Assembly (NCBI GenBank): GCA_001689445.1
Contig: LUJN01000008.1
Span: 28,697 to 92,696, forward strand
Source of the DNA: Bacteroidales bacterium M3
GTDB lineage: Bacteria > Bacteroidota > Bacteroidia > Bacteroidales > Muribaculaceae
Length of the DNA: 64,000 nt
Reading direction: 5' to 3'
In this document: positions 16,629 to 24,553 of the stretch, one piece after another
Position numbering within the stretch: position 1 is the first letter of the stretch
Layout of the letters: every line of letters begins with the position of its first letter
The notes under the pieces: model-generated
Database searches by the model: none
Told to the model about the DNA's origin: nothing
Seen by the model: the letters and a program-made list of their open reading frames with translations, nothing else
Program-made: the position numbers and the translations under genes

Positions 16629-17636
16629 CTATTGCACCCTTGGAAAGCCGGGAGACGCCACCATAGCCATCCCGCCTATGCTGTCGCGGCTCACCAACAA
16701 CGCCTCAACACCCTCCATAGACCGTATCATCGCCATGGCACTATCCGGCTCCATAGCCATACATGCCGTGGCGAGCGCGTCAGCCGTCATGCATGAGGGG
16801 GCGACTACCGTGGCGCTCAACATTGCCGACCGGCGCGGATATCCCGTATGGGGGTCGATAGTGTGGCCTACACGCCCCGACGGGGTCTCCCGGTAATTGC
16901 GGTAATTGCCTGAGGTAGCGACTCCGCCGCCCGGCGGCAACCCAATCACCGCCATGCGCTCATGGACAAGAGTGTCGGACACCACCGGCGCATCCACCAT
17001 GACACGCCACTCCCCGCCGCGAGGCGAAACTCCTCCGGCGGCAATCTCCCCCCCTATCTCCACAAGATAGTCCCGGCAACCGTTGCGCCGCAACATCGCG
17101 GCCACACGGTCGCAGCCATACCCCTTGGCGATGGCGCTGAAGTCAAACTTAGTGTCGGGATGACGCCTGATAAGCCGCAGCCCGTCGAGGCGACATTCAC
17201 GTATGCCGACAGTGGCAAGCGCGCTGTCAATACGCGCCTGCGACGGCTCGCCGACAACCTTGCGACGGCCAAAGCCCCACAGGTCGACAAGAGGCCACAC
17301 GGTAGGGTCAAAAGCCCCGCCGCTGGCAGCCGCCACGCGCTTTGCCTCGGCAAACACCTCGGCAAACGCCGAGTCGACCTCGGACAGCTCACCACGATTG
17401 ACCCGGCTCACCACCGACGAGTCGCAGAACGCCGACAACGACAGTTCAACGCGCCGCATTTCCCGTCGCACCGAGTCGTCAAGCTCTCTATCGGCACGAT
17501 AGGTGATGTTATAGGCCGTTCCCCACACGGCCCCCGCCGTCTTGCGGTAACCCTCCTCGCGGCAGGAAACTAATACCGTGGACAGCAAAGCGATAAGGAG
17601 GAAAATATTGTATTGTGACGTGGAATTGCGGTGCAT
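16629..17636 (-). CDS. apbE: ApbE-family FAD:protein FMN transferase (lipoprotein)
   Basis: Attaches FMN covalently to threonine of target proteins such as the RnfG/NqrC subunits of ion-pumping complexes. 335 residues with a lipoprotein signal ending LVSC (Cys25), placing it in the envelope. Family features: WGTAYNITY near the start, AIAKGYGCDRVA, YLVEIGGEIAAGG (FAD and Mg site), ATSGNYRNY and GHTIDPHTGYP (catalytic His/Asp region), and the C-terminal TADALATACMAM. Monocistronic with its own promoter. It may serve an Rnf or Nqr complex encoded elsewhere; none is in this window. Confidence 0.93.
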   Translation of the reverse strand: MHRNSTSQYNIFLLIALLSTVLVSCREEGYRKTAGAVWGTAYNITYRADRELDDSVRREMRRVELSLSAFCDSSVVSRVNRGELSEVDSAFAEVFAEAKRVAAASGGAFDPTVWPLVDLWGFGRRKVVGEPSQARIDSALATVGIRECRLDGLRLIRRHPDTKFDFSAIAKGYGCDRVAAMLRRNGCRDYLVEIGGEIAAGGVSPRGGEWRVMVDAPVVSDTLVHERMAVIGLPPGGGVATSGNYRNYRETPSGRVGHTIDPHTGYPRRSAMLSATVVAPSCMTADALATACMAMEPDSAMAMIRSMEGVEALLVSRDSIGGMAMVASPGFPRVQ

Positions 17637-17663
17637 AGGCTTAATACCGATTAAATTTTATGT

Positions 17664-17671
17664 CAAAAATA
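17664..17671 (-). promoter_or_regulatory. Promoter of apbE (TATTTTTG)
   Basis: Minus-strand TATTTTTG, 28 bp before the start codon. Confidence 0.6.
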
Positions 17672-17707
17672 GCTAAAAACATTTGAACTTTATCGCCAAA
17701 AGAGTGT

Positions 17708-17715
17708 TATATTTG
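17708..17715 (+). promoter_or_regulatory. Promoter of the DJ-1/YajL gene (TATATTTG)
   Basis: TATATTTG on the plus strand, about 80 bp before the ATG at 17797; divergent from the apbE promoter 40 bp away. Confidence 0.65.
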
Positions 17716-17796
17716 CATTAATCATGAAAATATGGAATCATAACCATATTCAGTATCCATTTTTCTAACCCTTCACTTAAACCTAATTTTGCCAAA

Positions 17797-18369
17797 ATGA
17801 AACAATCGTTAATCTTTCTCGCCAACGGCTTTGAGGAGACCGAGGCCATTGCCGTAATCGACATCATGCGCCGCGCAGGCATGGATATAAAGTCAGTGTC
17901 AATCACCGACGCCCATGAGGTAACAGGGGCACACGGTGTGACAGTAAACGCCGACATGCTCATATCGGAAGTGACCGACAGCAACCCCGAGTGGATCATC
18001 CTTCCTGGCGGCATGCCGGGCGCAACCCACCTGTCGGAGTGTGCCGCGCTCAACGACATGCTGCTCCATCAGGCCAAACACGGCAAGATAGCCGCCATAT
18101 GCGCATCCCCTGCCGTAGTGCTCGCCCCGCTCGGCATACTTGACGGAAAGCGTGCCACATGCTATCCGGGATTTGAGAAAAAATGTCCTAAAGCTTGTAT
18201 GGCCGACGAGCCGGTAGTCGCCACCGACCGCATCATCACAGCCAACGGACCGGCTGCGGCATGCCTCTTCGGGCTGGCCATCGTGGCCAACTCGATGGGC
18301 GAGAACATCGCCTATGAGGTTGGTAGCGCAATGCTGTTCCACCCGACACAGGAAAAATTTTATTTCTAA
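17797..18369 (+). CDS. DJ-1/PfpI (YajL-like) family protein
   Basis: 190 residues, a single DJ-1/ThiJ domain. The nucleophilic cysteine lies in the elbow KIAAICASPAVV (Cys102) and the acidic partner in NGFEETEAI near residue 14, the arrangement of YajL/DJ-1. GAHGVTVNAD, LPGGMPGA and TANGPAAACLFGL are further family motifs. Members are assigned to protein repair, glyoxalase-like detoxification or oxidative-stress chaperoning; the sequence does not decide between these. Own promoter, single gene. Confidence 0.93.
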   Translation: MKQSLIFLANGFEETEAIAVIDIMRRAGMDIKSVSITDAHEVTGAHGVTVNADMLISEVTDSNPEWIILPGGMPGATHLSECAALNDMLLHQAKHGKIAAICASPAVVLAPLGILDGKRATCYPGFEKKCPKACMADEPVVATDRIITANGPAAACLFGLAIVANSMGENIAYEVGSAMLFHPTQEKFYF

Positions 18370-18408
18370 CCTTAGAGGCCGGCTGTTGCTAAATCGGCTC
18401 ATCGACCG

Positions 18409-18555
18409 GTGAATGTTGCAAAACTTACAAAATTGCAGTATCAAATGTAGGGTCGCGACCTGTCGCGACCGCGAATAGGCTGATTGTCAATATTGCAGCC
18501 ATGCGGTCGCGACAGGTCGCGACCCTACTTTAACAGGCCGTTTTACAACATTCCA
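18409..18555. repeat. Nested palindromic element (GTAGGGTCGCGAC...GTCGCGACCCTAC)
   Basis: The inner part 18446-18526 has TGTAGGGTCGCGACCTGTCGC on the left and its near-exact inverse on the right; each arm holds two copies of the palindrome GTCGCGAC. The outer part has GAATGTTGCAAAAC (18412) and GTTTTACAACATTC (18540), an inverted repeat with one mismatch and the same motif that ends the elements at 1254-1408 and 23065-23364. It fills the gap between DJ-1 and the metalloprotease and may end transcription from either side. Confidence 0.6.
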
Positions 18556-18604
18556 TGGGAACAAATCCTCCGATACCGCAACGCACCTCACCCATATATA
18601 TGAC

Positions 18605-19477
18605 ATGAGACTGAACGGACGAAGAGAAAGCTCCAACGTCGATGACAGGCGCGGGAGCGGAGGAGGAGGCCGCCTGGCGCGAATAGGCGGCGGTGGCATA
18701 GGCGCGATAATCATCGCCGGGCTTATTGCATGGCTCACAGGCGGCAATCCGCTCGACGTGATAACGCAAAGCGGCGTGCTGTCACCCGCCACCACACAGG
18801 AGACGGCCTACACTCCCACACAGGAGGAAGAAGAACTGGCGACATTTTCCAAACAGATATTGGCCGGGACCGAGGACGTCTGGACCGAACAATTCGCCAA
18901 TATGGGCCTCACCTACGAGCCTCCAAAGCTTGTGCTGTTCAATGGCTCGGTCAACTCGGGCTGCGGATACGCGTCGTCACAGACCGGGCCGTTCTACTGC
19001 TCGGCCGACCAATCGGTCTACATCGACCTGTCGTTTTTCTCCAACATGCGCCGCGACCTCGGCGCTGACGGGGACTTCGCCTATGCCTATGTGATAGCCC
19101 ATGAGGTCGGGCACCATGTGCAATATCTGCTCGGGACACTCGACAAGGCCCATAACCGCATGTCGCAGGTGAGCGAAAAGGAGAGCAACCGCCTGTCGGT
19201 GAGGCTCGAACTACAGGCCGACTACTATGCCGGCGTATGGGCCTATCACGACAACCGCATGTTCAACTCGCTTGAGGAGGGAGACATAGAGGAGGCCGTC
19301 AACGCCGCCCAAAAGATTGGCGACGACTACCTGCAACGCAAAGCCCAAGGGTATACCGTGCCCGACGCCTTCAACCACGGCACGTCGGAGCAGCGTGTGC
19401 GGTGGCTCTCCAAGGGCCTCTCGACCGGCGATGTCGCCGCCGGCGACACATTCTCCCCACGCTACGAGGCACTTTAG
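18605..19477 (+). CDS. YpfJ-type neutral zinc metallopeptidase
   Basis: 290 residues. A Gly/Arg-rich cytoplasmic start (GSGGGGRLARIGGGG), one membrane segment (about 32-50), then a periplasmic domain of the YpfJ/putative neutral zinc metallopeptidase family. The zinc motif is HEVGHH (166-171), with ELQADYYAGVWA downstream supplying the third ligand. NSGCGYASSQTGPFYCSADQSVYIDLSFF is the family's second conserved block. The physiological substrate is unknown. Followed at 19574 by a strong terminator. Confidence 0.92.
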   Translation: MRLNGRRESSNVDDRRGSGGGGRLARIGGGGIGAIIIAGLIAWLTGGNPLDVITQSGVLSPATTQETAYTPTQEEEELATFSKQILAGTEDVWTEQFANMGLTYEPPKLVLFNGSVNSGCGYASSQTGPFYCSADQSVYIDLSFFSNMRRDLGADGDFAYAYVIAHEVGHHVQYLLGTLDKAHNRMSQVSEKESNRLSVRLELQADYYAGVWAYHDNRMFNSLEEGDIEEAVNAAQKIGDDYLQRKAQGYTVPDAFNHGTSEQRVRWLSKGLSTGDVAAGDTFSPRYEAL

Positions 19478-19481
19478 CGAG

Positions 19482-19571
19482 TGCACAGTTCAAAGTGCAG
19501 AGTTCAGAGTTTTCATAGTTGCATTTCCACTGTGAACTGTGAACTATGAACTGTGCACTTTGAGCTGTGCA
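19482..19571. repeat. AAAGTGC-type interspersed repeat (inverted)
   Basis: Imperfect repeats of AGTTCAAAGTGCAGAGTTCA and its inverse follow the YpfJ stop. Similar tracts follow genes at 43767-43845, 46098-46136 and 61875-61974. Each can fold on itself. They look like a simple-sequence 3' element spread through the genome. Confidence 0.55.
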
Positions 19572-19573
19572 CT

Positions 19574-19612
19574 GTAGCCGGCGCCCATTTGCCGCCGGCT
19601 ACAAAATCTTTT
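19574..19612 (+). terminator. Terminator after the YpfJ-type gene
   Basis: Perfect 10-bp stem GTAGCCGGCG / CGCCGGCTAC (19574-19583, 19593-19602) followed by AAAATCTTTTT. Confidence 0.75.
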
Positions 19613-19646
19613 TGGGCAAAAAATTGTTATAGTCAAAGAAATGGAT

Positions 19647-19654
19647 TAAATTTG
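19647..19654 (+). promoter_or_regulatory. Promoter of the RluB gene (TAAATTTG)
   Basis: TAAATTTG with TTG at 19625-19627, 19 bases upstream. The leader to the ATG at 19822 is about 160 nt and has no ORF; a regulatory leader is possible. Confidence 0.7.
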
Positions 19655-19821
19655 CACCCGACAAAGGTTGCGGCCGGCCAGTCGCGATGTGCAGATGTAG
19701 TAGTACCACCATTCATAACTGTAGGCCGTATTCATTCCAATTGATAAAACAACATATCTTTAACTATAACCACCAACACCTTAGAGAATAGCCGAGAGGC
19801 TGAAAAACAAATCTATAAAAT

Positions 19822-21441
19822 ATGGACAATAACGAGAAAAAGCCAAAACGCCCACGCATAGGCGAAAGCCGCACTTCGGGCACAGAGGGAAGTGAACCCA
19901 GATTTGACAACGCCGCGTCAAGCCAAGGCTCAGACTACACACCGGCCGACGGATCGTCGTCGGAAAACGGCTACAACGAGCGCCCATACCGCCAAAACGG
20001 GTATAACCGTCAAGGCGGATACAACAACTACAACAATAACCGTCAGGGAGGGTACAACAACCGCTATAACAACAATGGCGGATACAACCGCTATAATAAT
20101 AATGGCGGATACAACAACCGCTATAATAACAACGGCGGATACAACCGCTACAACAACCCCACAAGCGCTGACGGTGTAGAGGCCCACGCACGACAGGACT
20201 ATTCCGCGACCTCATCAACCGAGGGACAGGAGGGCACAACATCCACCACGACCGAAGGACAGCAGACAGGCTACCAGCCCCGTCAGAACAACTACAACCG
20301 TCAGGGCGGATACAACAACTACAACAATAACCGCCAAGGCGGATATAACAACAACCGCCAGGGAGGCTACAACAACCAGGGCGGTTACAATAACAACCGT
20401 CAGGGCGGATATAACAACAACCGCCAGGGAGGTTACAACAATCAGGGCGGTTACAATAACAACCGCCAAGGCGGATATAACAACAACCGCCAAGGTGGAT
20501 ACAACAACCAGGGCGGTTACAATAACAACCGTCAAGGTGGCTATAATAACAACCGTCAAGGCGGATACAACAACCAGGGCGGCTACAATAACAACCGTCA
20601 GGGTGGATACAACAACCGTCAGCAGCAGGGCGGAAAGCGCGGATTCCAGCAGCCACGTCAGGGCAAGAGCTTCGTGCCCCGTCCCAAGCGCATCGAGTAT
20701 GAGATGCCGCTGCCCGATCCCAACGAGCAGATACGCCTCAACAAGTTCATGGCCAATGCGGGCATATGCTCGCGCCGCGAGGCCGACGAGTTTATCCAGC
20801 AGGGCCTCGTGAAGGTCAACGGCACTCCCGTGACCGAGCTCGGCACCAAGATATCACACAGCGACACCGTCGAATACGACGGAAAGGTGGTGACACTTGA
20901 GAGCAAGTGCTACATCCTGCTCAACAAGCCGAAAGACTGCGTTACCACTAGCGATGACCCCAACGGCCGCATGACCGTGATGGATCTCGTGAAGGGAGCG
21001 TGCCCCGAGCGCATCTACCCCGTTGGACGCCTCGACCGCAACACCACCGGCGTGCTGCTGCTCACCAATGACGGCGACCTCGCTTCCAAGCTCACTCACC
21101 CCAAGTATGTGAAGAAGAAAATCTATCACGTGTGGGTCGACAAGGATATCTCCGAGGACGACATGCAGCGCATCGCCGACGGCATAGAGCTTGAGGACGG
21201 GCCCATCCACGCCGACGCCATATCCTATGCCACCGAGACCGACCGCAATCAGGCCGGCATCGAGATACACTCGGGACGCAACCGCATCGTGCGCCGCATC
21301 TTCGAGTCGCTCGGCTACCACGTGACCAAGCTCGACCGCGTATACTTCGCCGGACTCACCAAGAAGAACCTGCCGCGCGGACGCTGGCGCTACCTGACTC
21401 AGGAGGAGGTCAACTTCCTGAAGATGGGCTCGTTTGAGTGA
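19822..21441 (+). CDS. rluB: 23S rRNA pseudouridine synthase (RluB/RsuA family) with long Gly/Asn/Tyr/Arg/Gln-rich N-terminal region
   Basis: Isomerises a specific uridine of 23S rRNA. 539 residues in three parts: an N-terminal disordered arm (about 1-295) dominated by GGYNN, GGYNNNRQ and GGYNNQ units; an S4 RNA-binding domain (about 305-360, IRLNKFMANAGICSRREADEFI); and the catalytic domain with GRLDRNTTGVLLLTNDGD (catalytic Asp405), KKKIYHVWVD and the C-terminal GRNRIVRRIFESLGY block. Low-complexity arms are common on Bacteroidota RluB; here the arm has a 22-residue super-repeat occurring about four times. RluB and RluE/RluF are close relatives, so the exact target base is inferred. Ends at a strong terminator. 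Confidence 0.92.
   Translation: MDNNEKKPKRPRIGESRTSGTEGSEPRFDNAASSQGSDYTPADGSSSENGYNERPYRQNGYNRQGGYNNYNNNRQGGYNNRYNNNGGYNRYNNNGGYNNRYNNNGGYNRYNNPTSADGVEAHARQDYSATSSTEGQEGTTSTTTEGQQTGYQPRQNNYNRQGGYNNYNNNRQGGYNNNRQGGYNNQGGYNNNRQGGYNNNRQGGYNNQGGYNNNRQGGYNNNRQGGYNNQGGYNNNRQGGYNNNRQGGYNNQGGYNNNRQGGYNNRQQQGGKRGFQQPRQGKSFVPRPKRIEYEMPLPDPNEQIRLNKFMANAGICSRREADEFIQQGLVKVNGTPVTELGTKISHSDTVEYDGKVVTLESKCYILLNKPKDCVTTSDDPNGRMTVMDLVKGACPERIYPVGRLDRNTTGVLLLTNDGDLASKLTHPKYVKKKIYHVWVDKDISEDDMQRIADGIELEDGPIHADAISYATETDRNQAGIEIHSGRNRIVRRIFESLGYHVTKLDRVYFAGLTKKNLPRGRWRYLTQEEVNFLKMGSFE
20008..20628 (+). repeat. In-frame tandem repeat coding for GGYNN(N)RQ units
   Basis: Degenerate 18- and 24-nt units arranged in a ~66-nt higher-order repeat. 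Synonymous changes between units (CGT/CGC, AAC/AAT, GGC/GGT) show that the protein pattern is kept while DNA drifts. Length variation between strains is expected. Confidence 0.85.
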
Positions 21442-21451
21442 TGACCTCAAC

Positions 21452-21495
21452 ACAGGCCCCGGGGAGTCGCCATGACCGTCCGGGGCCTGTTTCTA
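21452..21495 (+). terminator. Terminator of rluB
   Basis: 11-bp stem ACAGGCCCCGG / CCGGGGCCTGT (21452-21462, 21480-21490) followed by TTCTATAATAA. Confidence 0.75.
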
Positions 21496-21538
21496 TAATA
21501 AACCGATATACCAACCGATTTCCAATCATATCAAGGAG

Positions 21539-22927
21539 ATGAAACGTACAAAGATCGTCGACTTGTTCGACCCGGCCCTTTTAGGGCAAGAAGTGAGCGT
21601 CAAAGGATGGGTGCGTACCCGCCGTGGTAACAAACACGTGCAGTTTGTGGCACTCAATGACGGGTCGACAATCAAGAATATACAGATAGTATTTGACATG
21701 AGCCAGTTTACCGACGAGCAGCTCAAGCCCGTCACCACCGGCTCATCCCTCCATGTGACCGGCGTGCTCGTCGAGTCGATGGGCAAGGGGCAGACATGCG
21801 AGATACAGGCCCGCGAGCTTGAAGTTTACGGCACCGCCGACCCCGAGACCTACCCCTTGCAGAAGAAAGGCCACACGCTGGAGTTCCTGCGCGAAAAGGC
21901 CCACCTGCGCCCCCGCACCAATACATTCGGCGCGATACTGCGCGTGCGCAGCACCCTGGCATTCGCCATCCACAAGTTCTTCAACGAGCGCGGCTTCTTC
22001 TACCTCAACACCCCGCTCATCACGGCAAGCGACTGCGAGGGTGCGGGCGCGATGTTCCAGGTGACGACCCTCGACCTCAATAACCTCCCCAAGCTGGAGG
22101 ACGGCAAGGTCGACTTCTCGGCCGACTTCTTCGGCAAGCCCACCGCGCTCACCGTCTCGGGACAGCTCGAAGGCGAGCTTGGGGCTACCGCCCTCGGAGC
22201 CATCTACACATTCGGCCCGACATTCCGCGCCGAAAACTCCAACACCCCGCGCCACCTGTCGGAGTTCTGGATGATAGAGCCTGAGATGGCGTTCTACGAC
22301 CTCGACGACAACATGGACCTCGCCGAGGAGTTTATCAAATACTGCATCTCGTATGCCCTCGACCATTGCCGCGACGACATCGACTTCCTCGCCCAGATGT
22401 ACGACCCCGACCTCGTGGAGCGTCTGGAGTTTGTCATCCACAACGACTTCGTGCGCCTCACTTACACCGAGGGCATCAAGATACTTGAGGAGTCGGGCCA
22501 CAAGTTTGAGTTCCCCGTCCACTGGGGCACCGACCTGCAGAGCGAGCATGAGCGTTACCTCGTCGAGGAGCACTTCAAGAAGCCCGTCATCCTCACCGGC
22601 TACCCCAAGGAAATAAAGGCATTCTACATGAAGCTCAACGACGATGGCAAGACCGTCCGTGCCATGGACGTCCTGTTCCCCAAGATTGGCGAGATCATCG
22701 GCGGCTCGGAGCGCGAGGAGAGCTACGACAAGCTCCTTGGCCGCATCGAGGAGATGCACATCCCGATGAAGGACATGTGGTGGTATCTCGACACACGCCG
22801 CTTCGGCACTGTGCCCCACTCCGGCTTCGGCCTCGGCTTTGAACGTCTCGTGCTCTTCGTCACCGGCATGACCAACATCCGCGACGTCATCCCCTTCCCC
22901 CGCACCCCCAACAACGCCGAGTTCTAA
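21539..22927 (+). CDS. asnS: Asparaginyl-tRNA synthetase
   Basis: Charges tRNA-Asn. 462 residues, the usual length. An N-terminal OB-fold anticodon-binding domain (about 15-110: VSVKGWVRTRRGNKHVQFVALNDGS), then a class II catalytic core with motif 2 (TFGPTFRAENSNTPRHLSEF) and motif 3 (GFGLGFERLVLFVTG, then RDVIPFPRTPNNAEF). The LTVSGQLEGE segment contacts substrate in AsnRS. Having asnS implies the cell does not rely only on transamidation for Asn-tRNA. Start at 21539, followed by a perfect 17-bp hairpin. Confidence 0.97.
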   Translation: MKRTKIVDLFDPALLGQEVSVKGWVRTRRGNKHVQFVALNDGSTIKNIQIVFDMSQFTDEQLKPVTTGSSLHVTGVLVESMGKGQTCEIQARELEVYGTADPETYPLQKKGHTLEFLREKAHLRPRTNTFGAILRVRSTLAFAIHKFFNERGFFYLNTPLITASDCEGAGAMFQVTTLDLNNLPKLEDGKVDFSADFFGKPTALTVSGQLEGELGATALGAIYTFGPTFRAENSNTPRHLSEFWMIEPEMAFYDLDDNMDLAEEFIKYCISYALDHCRDDIDFLAQMYDPDLVERLEFVIHNDFVRLTYTEGIKILEESGHKFEFPVHWGTDLQSEHERYLVEEHFKKPVILTGYPKEIKAFYMKLNDDGKTVRAMDVLFPKIGEIIGGSEREESYDKLLGRIEEMHIPMKDMWWYLDTRRFGTVPHSGFGLGFERLVLFVTGMTNIRDVIPFPRTPNNAEF

Positions 22928-22954
22928 CCCACAAGGCACTGATACTAAATCTCA

Positions 22955-22998
22955 CAGCGTGGTGGCACGACAAGTCGTGCCACCACGCTGCTTGTTTA
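22955..22998 (+). terminator. Terminator of asnS
   Basis: Perfect 17-bp stem (22955-22971 with 22974-22990) with only two loop bases, then CTTGTTTATT. The core GTGGTGGCACGAC is GC-rich like the REP-like palindromes, so it may be of that origin. Confidence 0.7.
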
Positions 22999-23064
22999 TT
23001 CTAATATGTAGGAACATTCCCTGAAACGGCCGCGACCAATATCTCGATACTTGGACAATTCGCG

Positions 23065-23364
23065 GAGGGTGTTGCAGAACTCCCAAAAACCACATCGGAG
23101 ATGTGGCGTGAGTTAAACCCCACGGTAAGCGCGTAGCGCGTGCGTGGGGATAGTGATATACCCTCCCAAGAATGCACATCGGAGATGTGCCGTAGGGCAT
23201 CGACAGCTAAATGCCTGTATGATTGCTATATGCATTGCCGAGTTTACGGCACATCTTCGATGTGCGTTATCCGTTTATAGCCTTTCCCCAGGCACGCGCT
23301 GTCGCGCTTACCCTGGGGTTTCGCTTACATCACGTCTTCGACGTGGCAGTTCTGCAACACCCTC
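23065..23364. mobile_element. ~300-bp non-autonomous REP-like element
   Basis: Outer 16-bp perfect inverted repeat GAGGGTGTTGCAGAAC (23065-23080 / 23349-23364). Inside are several hairpins: CACATC-GGA-GATGTG twice, CCCCACGG...CGTGGGG, TACGGCACATC/GATGTGCCGTA, CCCCAGG...CCTGGGG, ACGTC-TTCG-ACGT. The ACCCCAYGGTAAG block is shared with both arms flanking the RAYT gene at 57.2-58.4 kb, so this is probably a satellite mobilised by such a transposase. No coding capacity. It fills most of the gap between asnS and the GT2 pair. Confidence 0.65.
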
Positions 23365-23530
23365 TTTTGTCCAAAATAGGATACTCCTTTGTATCCGATT
23401 CTTTATGATTGGAAATCGCAAAATGCGATTTCCCTCTAATTAATGCCAATTGGCTTGAATAATATAAACGCAGCACGCCGCGTCCCTACTCCTTTGGCGC
23501 AACTTTTGGCGCAAATTGCCGAAAAATGAG

Positions 23531-23538
23531 TACCTTTG
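23531..23538 (+). promoter_or_regulatory. Promoter of the GT2-GT2-MFS unit (TACCTTTG)
   Basis: TACCTTTG ends 19 bp before the ATG at 23558 and lies inside the longest ORF, which settles the start at 23558 rather than 23516. Confidence 0.7.
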
Positions 23539-23557
23539 CGGAAAATTTCAGGAGACT

Positions 23558-24547
23558 ATGACTGCTACCCCGCTTGTAAGCGTTATCGTACCCAATTACA
23601 ACTACGCCGCTTATCTGCCACAGCGTATCGAGTCGATACTCGGACAGACATTCCAGGATTTTGAGCTTATACTGCTCGACGACGCGTCGTCGGATGACAG
23701 CCGCGCTGTCATCGAGGGCTATCGCGACAACCCCCATGTGAGCCATATCGTCATCAACGAGACCAACACCGGATCGCCGTTCAAGCAGTGGGAGCGTGGC
23801 CTGAAGCTTGCACACGGTAAATACGTGTGGATAGCCGAGGCCGACGACTGGGCCGACCCGACATTCCTTGAGCGGTGTGTGACCCATCTTGAAGAAAACC
23901 CAAGGGCAGCGGTATGCTACACAGACTCCGTATGGACCGACAGCGACGGCAACGAGATAGACAGCTGGTGGATAAGAAACCATATGGGCACCGCCGACGT
24001 CGAGTCATACACCTACGAAAGCCGCGCCTTTGCCTCGCGCCATCTCTATTGGCACAACTATATCTATAACGCGAGCTGCACGGTGTTTCGCCGCGACGCC
24101 GCCCCCACTGAGGCACAAAGCGGCCTTTGGACGGGAATGAGGTATGCCGGCGACTACATGTTCTGGGTGCTCGTGGTGCTCAACGGCGATGTCATACGCA
24201 TATTTGACCGCCTCAACTATTTCCGTCGCCACGAGAGCGCGACCACCAACAAGGGCAATGCCAGCGGCGCCACAATAGCCGAAGACCTGCATGTCATCAC
24301 CTATCTTGAGAAAAAGCTGTCAATCGGATGGCTCAAACGTAAGGTAAAACACGGGGATATAGCAAAACGCATAAAGCATCTGCCCACCCCTGAGAGCAAG
24401 GAGGTAGCCTCCACGGCGTTTGAGTCATATGCGGGAAACCGCAAACTGGCATATTTCATGTTCAAGTTCAATCAAAATATCCTTGCCGCCACACCTTTGG
24501 CGACAGGATATCGCCGCGACAGGATATTCCCGAAATACAAGCACTGA
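23558..24547 (+). CDS. Family 2 glycosyltransferase
   Basis: 329 residues. GT-A fold: PLVSVIVPNYNYAAYLPQRIESILGQTFQDFELILLDDASSDDS at the N-terminus, then IAEADDWADPTFLE, where EADDW carries the metal- and nucleotide-sugar-binding aspartates. No membrane segment. Probably adds a sugar to a surface polysaccharide or lipid-linked glycan. Six bases separate it from a second GT2 gene, and an exporter follows, so the three form one transcription unit. The sugar cannot be told from sequence. Confidence 0.93.
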   Translation: MTATPLVSVIVPNYNYAAYLPQRIESILGQTFQDFELILLDDASSDDSRAVIEGYRDNPHVSHIVINETNTGSPFKQWERGLKLAHGKYVWIAEADDWADPTFLERCVTHLEENPRAAVCYTDSVWTDSDGNEIDSWWIRNHMGTADVESYTYESRAFASRHLYWHNYIYNASCTVFRRDAAPTEAQSGLWTGMRYAGDYMFWVLVVLNGDVIRIFDRLNYFRRHESATTNKGNASGATIAEDLHVITYLEKKLSIGWLKRKVKHGDIAKRIKHLPTPESKEVASTAFESYAGNRKLAYFMFKFNQNILAATPLATGYRRDRIFPKYKH

Positions 24548-24553
24548 AAAGCC

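Noticed and set aside
19781..20656. Cys/Gly/Tyr-rich ORF antisense to rluB
   Set aside because: Reverse reading of the repeat region; the rluB frame explains it.
21743..22939. 398-residue ORF antisense to asnS
   Set aside because: Exact shadow of a well-conserved gene in a GC-rich genome; Val/Glu/Leu-rich with no family resemblance.
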